From Gammaproteobacteria bacterium (lineage in GTDB: Bacteria > Pseudomonadota > Gammaproteobacteria > Steroidobacterales > SZUA-146): a stretch of 5,410 nt of DNA. Both the position numbers and the translations under genes were made by a program. The stretch spans positions 1-5,410 of the forward strand of contig QIGP01000401.1 in NCBI GenBank assembly GCA_003228965.1, written 5' to 3'. Every line of letters starts with the position of its first letter. Position 1 is the first letter of the stretch. Positions 1 to 5,062 of the stretch are shown in pieces. The notes below the pieces were generated by a model. It searched no databases, was not told the DNA's origin, and saw only the letters and a program-made list of their open reading frames with translations.

Positions 1-630
1 GTCGACGAAATTCACAATCCCGTCGTTGTTCAAATCCGGGTCGCAAAAGTTTCCTATACCGTCGCCGTCCGTATCACGTTGTGGCGCGTTGGGAATCAGC
101 ACACAGTTGTCGGTTGGATCTGCTATGCCATCGCCGTCAGTGTCAGGGGAGCCCGCGCGACTAACCAAAGGCAGGTAGTCATTGAGGTCAAAGTTGGTGA
201 TTCTGTCGCGTTTTACTTCTATAAGGGTTGTTGCAGGGTTGCTAACAGAAACGCCATCGTCTACCACGAGCTGGACAAGATAGAGACCCTGTGTTCCAAC
301 TGTTATGGTCGGGCTATCGATCGATGCGTTATCAAACGTACCCTTATACCCTTCCGGTGCTGACAACACTGACCAGTGATAAGACAGTGCATTGTCGTCG
401 AAATCTTCGGAACGGCTACTGTTGAAAATAATCGTTGAGTTTGGGCCCACTGTGCGTGCCCGGCCTGCATTGGCCACTGGTGCAGAGTTATGCGTACTCA
501 GGACAAGCTCAGCTCCCGCACTTGATGTCGCACGGTCGTTTACCTTTAACTCAATTCGGTAGTCGCCTTCGCTATCGATAACAAGTGAAGAACGGTCAGC
601 CGAACGCGAAGATAGATAAACGGGTACTGC
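1..630 (-). CDS. C-terminal part of secreted PKD / thrombospondin type 3 protein (frameshifted from upstream part, 3' end outside window)
   Basis: Reading the minus strand in the frame whose codons begin at low coordinates 1, 4, 7 and so on gives an open frame from about 630 to base 1 with no stop. It continues the PKD protein starting at 1222, but in another frame. It encodes the rest of the second PKD domain (the D-S-E-G-D-Y-R-I-E-L strand is at about 574-545), then a full third PKD domain (N-S-A-P-V-A-N-A-G near 490-463, Y-H-W-S-V near 381-367, and a V-V-D-D-G strand near 266-253). A linker follows, then two thrombospondin type 3 calcium motifs, DTDGDGIADPTDNC (about 144-103) and DTDGDGIGNFCDPD (about 75-34). 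The last codons, 36-1, spell a complete 12-residue EF-hand loop, DLNNDGIVNFVD. PKD and TSP3 modules are typical of secreted calcium-stabilised surface or adhesion proteins; a precise function cannot be assigned. No stop codon is reached, so the gene continues beyond base 1. Confidence 0.8.
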
Positions 631-1222
631 TGTTCTTTGGCTTCTCAACCAACGTCCACTGGTAGGCAAGCACATCGCCATCTAAATCGTACGACCTTGC
701 CGCATCAAGAGAGACCATTTGGCCGACCGGCACCGTGAGGTCTTTGCTTGTCTGTGCAACGGGAGGCACGTTGTTCGTGCTAAAGGTCACACGATCTTTT
801 GCAACCGCACCGGCACTGTCGGTAACCTGCAGCTCAAACACGTAGTCGCCTGCAAGGTCAGGGGTAAAGTGAGAACGCACAGAAGACGACTCGTCAACCG
901 CTACGGCGCTACCCTTTGGTGCTCGTACCAAAGACCACTCGAAACTTAGTAGCTGACCATCCAGGTCCACTGTGCGACTCGCATCAAGTGGTACTTGTTG
1001 ATTAAGCTGAATAGGTAGATCTACACCGGCGTTAGCCTCAGGGCATCGATTTACGCTGTCGAACAGCGTAGCAACGTCTCGCGTTGCGGAGATGCAGCTT
1101 TTTTCGAGCGCATCCAGTGGCTGTGCCGCGACCGGCATTGCGATCACGAAAGTAGCGAGTAACGCACGCAGAATAAGGCCTGCTTTAAATAGCTGTCCGA
1201 TCGATTGCTTGAGCGAGTTCAT
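596..1222 (-). CDS. N-terminal part of secreted PKD-domain protein (interrupted by frameshift)
   Basis: The ATG at 1222 is preceded by a GGGGA ribosome binding site (1229-1233, 6 nt spacing). Residues 1-33 form a Sec signal peptide with a basic start, a hydrophobic stretch L-I-L-R-A-L-L-A-T-F-V-I-A and a V-A-A|Q cleavage site. Cys43 and Cys60 lie in the short N-terminal region. PKD domain 1 spans about 61-150 (LDASRTVDLDG, F-E-W-S-L, DLAGDYVFELQV). PKD domain 2 starts at about 153 (LDAARSYDLDG, Y-Q-W-T-L-V-E-K-P-K-N-S-S), then degenerates into STRLSIFAFG and a TGA at 596-598. The expected remainder of domain 2 is open in another frame just downstream, so this is one gene with an indel between about 598 and 658. 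Whether it is a natural pseudogene or a sequence error cannot be told here. The protein is likely exported to the surface or medium; its ligand is unknown. Confidence 0.8.
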   Translation of the reverse strand: MNSLKQSIGQLFKAGLILRALLATFVIAMPVAAQPLDALEKSCISATRDVATLFDSVNRCPEANAGVDLPIQLNQQVPLDASRTVDLDGQLLSFEWSLVRAPKGSAVAVDESSSVRSHFTPDLAGDYVFELQVTDSAGAVAKDRVTFSTNNVPPVAQTSKDLTVPVGQMVSLDAARSYDLDGDVLAYQWTLVEKPKNSSTRLSIFAFG

Positions 1223-1251
1223 GTCTAATCCCCAGGAGTTGGCGTTCCATC

Positions 1252-1274
1252 AAAAACAAAGCGCTATTACGCTT
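1252..1274 (-). terminator. terminator-like hairpin in the leader of the PKD gene
   Basis: On the minus strand AAGCG (1270-1274) pairs with CGCTT (1259-1263) around a 6-nt TAATAG loop. A U-rich run TGTTTTTG (1251-1258) follows immediately. It sits about 30 nt before the PKD start codon, where an attenuator would be placed. The 5-bp stem is short (6 bp with a G-U closing pair), so real termination is doubtful. Confidence 0.25.
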
Positions 1275-1297
1275 CCTTCTTTGAATAGGCGCAAACG

Positions 1298-1325
1298 ACT
1301 AAAGAATTGGATCATTTATTGTAAA
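1298..1325 (-). promoter_or_regulatory. candidate sigma-70 promoter for the PKD gene
   Basis: On the minus strand TTTACA (1320-1325) matches the -35 consensus at 5 of 6 positions. A 16-bp spacer separates it from TTTAGT (1298-1303), a 4 of 6 match to the -10. Transcription would begin near 1291, giving a leader of about 70 nt that contains the hairpin at 1259-1274. This is a visual match only. Confidence 0.3.
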
Positions 1326-1526
1326 CGAGATACATCATGTGATCTGGGAGAAATCTGGCGTAAGCGATTGAACAACCGTGTGAATGATTGGGAAACAGTT
1401 GATTTGGATCGTCCGAATTAAGACTGTGTTTAAGCTAGATTAAGAGCACGCGATCCAAAACCGATATCTACCAAGCGTAGGCTTAATCAGCCTGGTCCCG
1501 GTTATTCTGACCGAGAGCGAACGAGG

Positions 1527-1555
1527 GCCTGAGCTTGGACTGTGTCGAAGCAGGC
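1527..1555. repeat. imperfect hairpin in the intergenic gap
   Basis: The stem consists of GCCT (1527-1530) with AGGC (1552-1555), GCTT (1533-1536) with AAGC (1548-1551), and GAC (1538-1540) with GTC (1544-1546). There is a 2-nt bulge at 1531-1532, one G-G mismatch (1537/1547) and a TGT loop. That is 11 base pairs in 29 nt. No clear T-tract follows on either strand, so it is not a standard intrinsic terminator. Its CTGAGC and TGTCGAAG pieces resemble a hairpin sequence often scattered between genes in proteobacteria, so it may be an eroded dispersed repeat (inference). Confidence 0.5.
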
Positions 1556-1594
1556 ACGGTTTATCTGATTGGGTACTGATTGTCCGTGGCCAAA

Positions 1595-1624
1595 ACTATA
1601 GTTATACAATCGAACTCCTGTAAG
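1595..1624 (-). promoter_or_regulatory. candidate minus-strand promoter upstream of the structured segment
   Basis: On the minus strand CTTACA (1619-1624, 4 of 6) is separated by 18 bp from TATAGT (1595-1600, 5 of 6). A transcript starting near 1588 would run through the hairpins at 1555-1479 towards the PKD gene. A plus-strand candidate, TTGTCC (1580-1585) with TATACA (1603-1608) at 17-bp spacing, overlaps it. At most one is likely to be real. Confidence 0.25.
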
Positions 1625-1706
1625 TATCTCGATAAGACGAAAGTGCTTGGCAGTCGGTCGTCTCAGAATCTAGCTAACTCACGATGATCGCCACAAGCAA
1701 TAACTA

Positions 1707-2546
1707 CTATTCGTTCAAGAATTTCAGAACCGCCGAATTTATCAGGTCAGGCTTTTCTTCCAACGAATAGTGGGTTCCATCAGGAACAATAAAAAGCTGT
1801 GCCTCCGCGAGAGCCTCATAAAGCGATACAATATGTTCTAAGCTCATATCCTCGTGGTCGCCATTGATAACAAGTGTTTTGGCCTTAACTCTACCTAGGT
1901 CGGTTATCGAAAAAGTCGGGCTTGTCGTCCACATGAGGGACATCTCTTTCAGCAGATCTTTAAACCCGGTAAGGTCATCGTTTCCCGTCATGTAATGTTT
2001 GATAAAAATTCCAGGATAGCCTATAGGATCGATATTTCCGTCCCATTCGTAATTTGCAATGAACTTATACGTTTCCTCAGGATAGGAATCAAAATGATAA
2101 TTTGCCCCGAGTAAGATTAATTTATCGACAAGCCCCGGTTCGTTAATGGCTGTTGTAAGCGCTGTTACACCGCCGTCACTGGAACCCATGATCGAAATAT
2201 GCTCGTGACCTAAATGTTGCGCAAGAGCGACAACATCTTTCGACATGAGTTCGTAGGAGATTTGCGCGTCTGCCCGACTACTTCGCCCCTGCTCTCGGCT
2301 ATCGAGCGCAACAACTGTGAAAGATTTAGATAATTCAGGAATTTGTTTTTCGAAACTATCCCGCGATTCCATACCACCGTGCAATAGGTATAGAGGTGGA
2401 CCGCTGCCCTTAATCACATAATCAAGCGTGACATCATCGACCAGGAAAGTGTGCGTCGAAGTTGCTGTACATGCAGCTAACGCTTGCAAAAGTAAAAGAA
2501 CGAGAAGCAATCTTTTCAGTGCACTGTTAATAAGCGGTGTGTTCAA
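1707..2546 (-). CDS. alpha/beta-hydrolase fold lipoprotein
   Basis: This is an alpha/beta-hydrolase with all the family landmarks. From the TTG at 2546 the product is 279 aa. A hydrophobic run L-L-L-V-L-L-L-L-Q-A ends in the lipobox LAAC, so the mature protein should be a lipid-anchored envelope protein starting at Cys26. The oxyanion-hole HGG is at 56-58, the nucleophile elbow GSSDGG has Ser123, the acid lies in NGDHED (Asp230 or Asp233) and the catalytic His259 is in PDGTHYS. The DSREQGRS strand and GxSxG motif resemble the proline iminopeptidase / haloperoxidase-like branch, but the substrate (ester, amide or other) cannot be assigned. The TTG at 2546 is preferred because AGGGAG lies 9 nt upstream and the signal peptide gets a normal length. 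An alternative TTG at 2585 adds 13 residues. A weak promoter-like TTGAAA / TATATG pair (2658-2632) precedes it. Downstream is the 484-bp gap. Confidence 0.9.
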   Translation of the reverse strand: MNTPLINSALKRLLLVLLLLQALAACTATSTHTFLVDDVTLDYVIKGSGPPLYLLHGGMESRDSFEKQIPELSKSFTVVALDSREQGRSSRADAQISYELMSKDVVALAQHLGHEHISIMGSSDGGVTALTTAINEPGLVDKLILLGANYHFDSYPEETYKFIANYEWDGNIDPIGYPGIFIKHYMTGNDDLTGFKDLLKEMSLMWTTSPTFSITDLGRVKAKTLVINGDHEDMSLEHIVSLYEALAEAQLFIVPDGTHYSLEEKPDLINSAVLKFLNE

Positions 2547-2555
2547 TTTTAATCG

Positions 2556-2561
2556 CTCCCT
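2556..2561 (-). promoter_or_regulatory. ribosome binding site deciding the hydrolase TTG start
   Basis: AGGGAG on the minus strand lies 9 nt before the TTG at 2544-2546. The same hexamer at the same 9-nt distance precedes the ATG of the SH3 gene (4521-4526). No ATG start is available: an in-frame TAG lies shortly upstream of 2585 and the next Met follows the HGG motif. Confidence 0.55.
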
Positions 2562-2681
2562 TAATAGGCCGTTTGATCTCGTCAAGCGAGTTGATCCTGG
2601 CTAGCTCGCCAAAGTGTTGTTGGTTCTCGCACATATATCCGCGAGGATTAATTTTCAATCAGTGCCAAGTCTCTGCTCAGC

Positions 2682-3737
2682 CTATTCCTCCGGCAAAACA
2701 GTATGTTTTATCTCACCTTCTTTTGTCGAATACCGAATGATGTAATAGTCGGCTAGTGAGTATCCTGGCTTTAGGCGTTCCGCACTAAGAAATGAAGCCC
2801 CCTCCATTTCGGGGTTGTCGCGTACAACCCTGTCCCAAAGTACTTTGCTCGTCATCTGGTTAACTGGAAGACTTCGCTCTAGCGCGCTCTCCCGCTCTTT
2901 CTGCTCGGCCCGTAACGCTTTTTCCACAGACTCCAACGCATCACATGAGGGCGCGTAACCTTTATCGCAACCACGTTTGAACCAATAACTTCGCGCCGAA
3001 GCGACGTCGTCTTTTCTCAGCCCTTGGCCTATCCGCATGCAAACGCTGGAATCGATATCACACGCGGCATAAAACCAAGAGTTAACTGGATCGTCTTGGC
3101 CAAGGCGCCAGCCCAATTGCAGGCAGCCGAGCGCGAATCTTAACTCGCAAGCGCGAGTAAAAAGTATGTTCGCATCGGTAGCGTTGCTATGGTTCGACCC
3201 CAGCTCAAAGCAAGACGGTGCATGCTCGCGATCGCAAGCAGCTTTGAGAATCGCATGGTACCCAGGTTGAAGCGACCACACATTCGCTCGCTTGGCCGCT
3301 TCAAGACACAATTCGGGTTCGCTCGCTAGACAGCGACTAATGATCTCTTCACTTAAGCTGCGTTGCAGACAGTAATTATGCCCGCCATTGCTCTTAAGCT
3401 GGCAGCGATTGTGCTCGCATTCGACATCAACTGGTGTAGCGCGTTGCGCGTCGACGCAGTCAATAAGCTGGCTAATCCCCTCTAACTGTTTCTTCGCTGA
3501 TACCACGCTGTTGCGATTAACAGCAACTGGTCCCACGCAACGTACATAGTCTATTACCACACAGTCGTCGTCGATCGAACACGCTTGCCACGCGCACTGA
3601 CGCGGATCGCCATACGTAAAACCGTGATAGCGCTTGATGGAGTCTTTCACTGCAGGCTTGTCGGCCCGCGCGTCCACCATTATCGAAAGCGCGCAACACA
3701 AGGCTGCGACTGAGCTAATGATCTTGACGAGTTTCAT
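2682..3737 (-). CDS. exported cysteine-rich protein with Sel1/HCP-like repeats
   Basis: This 351-aa protein has a Sec signal peptide (residues 1-25, V-A-A-L-C-C-A-L-S-I-M-V core, A-R-A|D cleavage). Residues 48-115 form a Cys-patterned module (Cys48, 53, 59, 67, 94, 107, 112; C-S-I-D-D-D-C and E-C-E-H-N-R-C), resembling small Cys-rich domains of exported bacterial proteins. Residues about 130-268 carry five Cys pairs 7-9 residues apart (136/144, 168/176, 197/205, 226/233, 257/265) repeating every 29-32 residues, for example RGCDKGYAPSC. This is the disulfide-linked helical hairpin pattern of Sel1-like / Helicobacter cysteine-rich (Hcp) proteins, though repeats are shorter than the usual 36. 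A charged helix (about 269-290) and a globular tail of about 60 residues follow. The mature chain has 18 Cys, compatible with nine disulfides in the periplasm. The exact function is unknown; Sel1 proteins usually mediate protein-protein contacts. The ATG at 3737 has only a weak GGA site. The hydrolase gene follows after about 135 nt. Confidence 0.85.
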   Translation of the reverse strand: MKLVKIISSVAALCCALSIMVDARADKPAVKDSIKRYHGFTYGDPRQCAWQACSIDDDCVVIDYVRCVGPVAVNRNSVVSAKKQLEGISQLIDCVDAQRATPVDVECEHNRCQLKSNGGHNYCLQRSLSEEIISRCLASEPELCLEAAKRANVWSLQPGYHAILKAACDREHAPSCFELGSNHSNATDANILFTRACELRFALGCLQLGWRLGQDDPVNSWFYAACDIDSSVCMRIGQGLRKDDVASARSYWFKRGCDKGYAPSCDALESVEKALRAEQKERESALERSLPVNQMTSKVLWDRVVRDNPEMEGASFLSAERLKPGYSLADYYIIRYSTKEGEIKHTVLPEE

Positions 3738-3767
3738 TTACATTCCATCAAACCGCGTGAAAGAAGT

Positions 3768-3862
3768 AAGGGGTCAAGTCTACCCATTATTCACTCTGTA
3801 ATTGCTTTCGGCCGGCGACCGAGCGAGCTGACAAAATGAATAATGGGTAGACTTGACCCCTT
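3768..3862. repeat. REPIN-like / MITE-like element with 26-bp perfect inverted arms
   Basis: Bases 3768-3793 are the exact reverse complement of 3837-3862 (26 of 26), separated by a 43-bp centre. Each arm contains GGGTAGACTTGACCCC on one strand, itself a small hairpin (GGGT/ACCC) with an embedded GTAG. This layout, two inverted REP-like units with GTAG near a palindrome and a total length of 95 bp, is that of REPINs mobilised by RAYT (TnpA-REP) transposases; no transposase is in the window. The centre contains a smaller TCGG/CCGA stem (3808-3811/3819-3822). The element fills most of the 162-bp gap between the SH3 gene and the Sel1-like gene. In minus-strand RNA it could also act as a 3' stabilising hairpin for the SH3 transcript. 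Confidence 0.75.
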
Positions 3863-3871
3863 TATTTTACA

Positions 3872-3887
3872 CCTTTATTGGGTAGAC
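3872..3887. repeat. partial third copy of the REP-like motif
   Basis: CCTTTATTGGGTAGAC combines two pieces seen in and beside the right arm of the palindrome: GGGTAGAC (3845-3852, repeated at 3880-3887) and CCTTTATT (3859-3866, repeated at 3872-3879). It lies 13 nt past the SH3 stop codon. The order of the pieces differs from the full arm, so it may be a degenerate unit or a local duplication. Confidence 0.35.
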
Positions 3888-3899
3888 CTCTTTAAACCT

Positions 3900-4511
3900 T
3901 TAAACCCTATAACCACCATGTCTCGCACGCTGCCTTGCATCGGTCCACCACCAGCCACCGAAAAAACCTCCAGCCAGCGCGACTATTCCTATCAGTATTA
4001 TCCAGGGGATAGCGACACTGAACTTTTTCGCGTCTATTTTATCAATCAATGTCTGCTGCTCTGAACGCAAAGCATCAATTTCGGTAGTGGTCGTTGATAC
4101 CGTTTGTAGCAGTGTGTCTCGTTCGCCGCGAACATTGGCCAGCACATTGTCGTGTTCAGTCTGTGTCGTTCGTAGTGATGCAATTTCGCTAGTGAGATTT
4201 TCTCGTTCTGTGTTTAATTCGGCCAGCAATGCCAGAGAAGGTTTTTCTGTCACCAGATAGCTCGCTTTAACCCACCCCTCATCGCCCTCCATGGTTTTGA
4301 CTCTGGCGTAATAGGCGTCCTGTTCGATAATATCCAACGCATCTCCGCTAACCAGCAATTTGAAGGGCTTATCAGCGGTATCGCGATCTTCATGAATTCC
4401 CAGTCGCAGAATGTCTGTAACGTACATGATTTCTGCCAGAGCCGAACCTTGCTGCAAGAAAAGAGTTAGAACTGCTAGAAACGTAAACTTCGAACAAAAA
4501 TGAAACCGCAT
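3900..4511 (-). CDS. YgiM-like SH3 and membrane-anchor domain protein (TIGR04211 type)
   Basis: This 203-aa protein has the YgiM-like architecture: signal peptide (residues 1-26, A-L-A|E), bacterial SH3 domain (about 28-88), coiled coil (about 95-160) and one C-terminal transmembrane helix (about 164-186) ending in a basic tail, A-R-Q-R-A-R-H. In the SH3 domain, YARVKTMEGDEGWVKASYL matches the usual signature of strand, glycine turn, invariant Trp and Y-L end. It should be held in the inner membrane with the SH3 and coiled coil in the periplasm, where such domains bind peptidoglycan or protein ligands; the exact role is not established. Its length is close to that of E. coli YgiM. The ATG at 4511 has AGGGAG (4521-4526) 9 nt upstream. 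A minus-strand TACAAT (4564-4569) is a possible -10, with no good -35. Two palindromes lie about 90-130 bp upstream, and the REPIN-like element follows the stop. Confidence 0.88.
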   Translation of the reverse strand: MRFHFCSKFTFLAVLTLFLQQGSALAEIMYVTDILRLGIHEDRDTADKPFKLLVSGDALDIIEQDAYYARVKTMEGDEGWVKASYLVTEKPSLALLAELNTERENLTSEIASLRTTQTEHDNVLANVRGERDTLLQTVSTTTTEIDALRSEQQTLIDKIDAKKFSVAIPWIILIGIVALAGGFFGGWWWTDARQRARHGGYRV

Positions 4512-4598
4512 ACTGATATTCTCCCTGGCGATTACTAGTAGTCATCAAGCAAATCGTTGATCAATTGTAGTTTGTTTAGACGAAATCATCACACTAGT

Positions 4599-4618
4599 GG
4601 TAAATCTAAGTATTTACC
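4599..4618. promoter_or_regulatory. perfect palindrome upstream of the SH3 gene (possible operator)
   Basis: GGTAAAT (4599-4605) and ATTTACC (4612-4618) form a perfect 7-bp inverted repeat around a 6-bp CTAAGT spacer. It lies 88 bp upstream of the SH3 start codon. Length and A/T-rich arms suit a dimeric regulator site. No T-tract follows on the minus strand, so it is unlikely to be a terminator for nuoN. Confidence 0.4.
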
Positions 4619-4626
4619 GGAGTGCA

Positions 4627-4642
4627 GTTGACTCAAGTCAAC
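4627..4642. promoter_or_regulatory. second perfect palindrome upstream of the SH3 gene
   Basis: GTTGACTCAAGTCAAC is a perfect 7-bp inverted repeat with a 2-bp centre, placed 8 bp from the palindrome at 4599-4618. On the minus strand it contains TTGACT, a 5 of 6 match to a -35 box. The best -10 partner (TAAATA, 4611-4616) is 19 bp away, so any promoter here would be non-optimal and could overlap an operator. Confidence 0.4.
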
Positions 4643-4718
4643 CGGCCTAATTGGTCACCAGCAATAGATCGAAAGTCCGGCAAGATAGATTCGAAGACCT
4701 CGTTGGATGAGATCAATC

Positions 4719-4744
4719 GCTACCGCCCCGGACGAGACGGTAGC
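4719..4744 (-). terminator. hairpin just after nuoN, possible transcription terminator
   Basis: GCTACCG (4719-4725) pairs perfectly with CGGTAGC (4738-4744) around a 12-nt loop, beginning 9 nt past the nuoN stop codon. Its place at the end of what is normally the last gene of the nuo operon suggests a terminator. The minus strand after it reads GATTGATC without a real T-run, so it may need Rho or serve as a 3'-end stabiliser. Confidence 0.4.
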
Positions 4745-4753
4745 CTTAATACA

Positions 4754-5062
4754 CTAAAATGAAGCAGCAACCCAGGTGATCAGTGCGCCCGGCAACAAGC
4801 CAAGTACCAGCACGGCTAAACCATTTACGCTTAGAGCCGTTTTCATGCTGAAGCTTGCCTCAATAGGTGCGGCATCTTCTGCAGGTTCGTCGAACAACAT
4901 GACTTTAATGACCCGCAAGTAGTAGAACGCGCCTACTACCGAGAAAATCACACCCACTACGGCCACCCATACAAAACCTGCGTTCAACGCAGACATGATG
5001 ACGTTGAGCTTGGGATAGAACCCAATCAGGGGTGGATGAGCATCATAATCATGGCGAACCAT
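4754..5062 (-). CDS. nuoN: NADH-quinone oxidoreductase subunit N, C-terminal part (out of frame with the upstream part)
   Basis: From about 5035 down to the TAG at 4754-4756 this frame encodes the last ~90 residues of NuoN. It starts with [10 protein letters not shown], which carries the conserved Lys after G-F-Y, then [20 protein letters not shown] (membrane helix), [14 protein letters not shown], a polar loop, and a last helix [19 protein letters not shown]. NuoN is one of the antiporter-like proton-pumping subunits in the membrane arm of complex I. The first ten codons of this open frame (M-V-R-H-D-Y-D-A from 5062) do not resemble NuoN and overlap the upstream fragment, so they are probably not translated. 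No ribosome binding site is seen for independent expression. It continues the fragment at 5026-5410 after a reading-frame break at 5033-5038. Confidence 0.85.
   Translation of the reverse strand: MVRHDYDAHPPLIGFYPKLNVIMSALNAGFVWVAVVGVIFSVVGAFYYLRVIKVMLFDEPAEDAAPIEASFSMKTALSVNGLAVLVLGLLPGALITWVAASF

Larger units (their letters stand above)
1223..1706. other. 484-bp intergenic region without a supported gene
   Basis: This gap lies between the hydrolase stop (1707) and the PKD gene start (1222). No frame in it has a start, ribosome binding site and protein-like composition together. The open plus-strand frame reaching 1421 begins inside the PKD gene antisense and looks like chance. The region holds a leader hairpin (1259-1274), a candidate promoter (1298-1325), two small stem-loops (1479-1493 and 1499-1513), a larger hairpin (1527-1555) and overlapping candidate promoters around 1580-1624. 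These are described in their own entries. Confidence 0.6.

Noticed and set aside
79..363. Plus-strand open frame antisense to the PKD/TSP3 region
   Set aside because: The minus strand in this interval encodes recognisable PKD and TSP3 motifs. The plus frame has no ribosome binding site and no protein-like pattern.
1092..1421. Plus-strand open frame reaching into the intergenic gap
   Set aside because: It starts antisense to the PKD signal peptide region, lacks a ribosome binding site, and its product has no recognisable feature.
1636..1662. GACGA ... TCGTC inverted repeat as a hydrolase terminator
   Set aside because: It has only 5 bp of stem around a 17-nt loop and no T-tract on the minus strand, well within chance.
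2588..2606. Plus-strand GAGTTGATCCTGGCTAGC resembles the start of 16S rRNA
   Set aside because: The following bases do not match conserved 16S sequence, and the stretch lies in a normal intergenic/leader position before the hydrolase gene. The likeness is short and probably chance.
3517..3699. Minus-strand frame inside the Sel1-like gene
   Set aside because: It lies wholly inside the long signal-peptide-bearing gene in another frame and is Arg/Cys-rich by composition only.
3768..3862. Reading the long palindrome as a plain intrinsic terminator of the SH3 gene
   Set aside because: The 43-bp centre and the weak pyrimidine tail (TTACTTCTTTC) are unlike a compact intrinsic terminator. A REP-type element fits better, although an effect on transcript ends is possible.
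5026..5040. Programmed -1 frameshift joining the two nuoN parts
   Set aside because: ATC-CAC-CCC-TGA has no proper slippery heptamer, and slippage could not restore the missing M-F-S-x-A-G residues.
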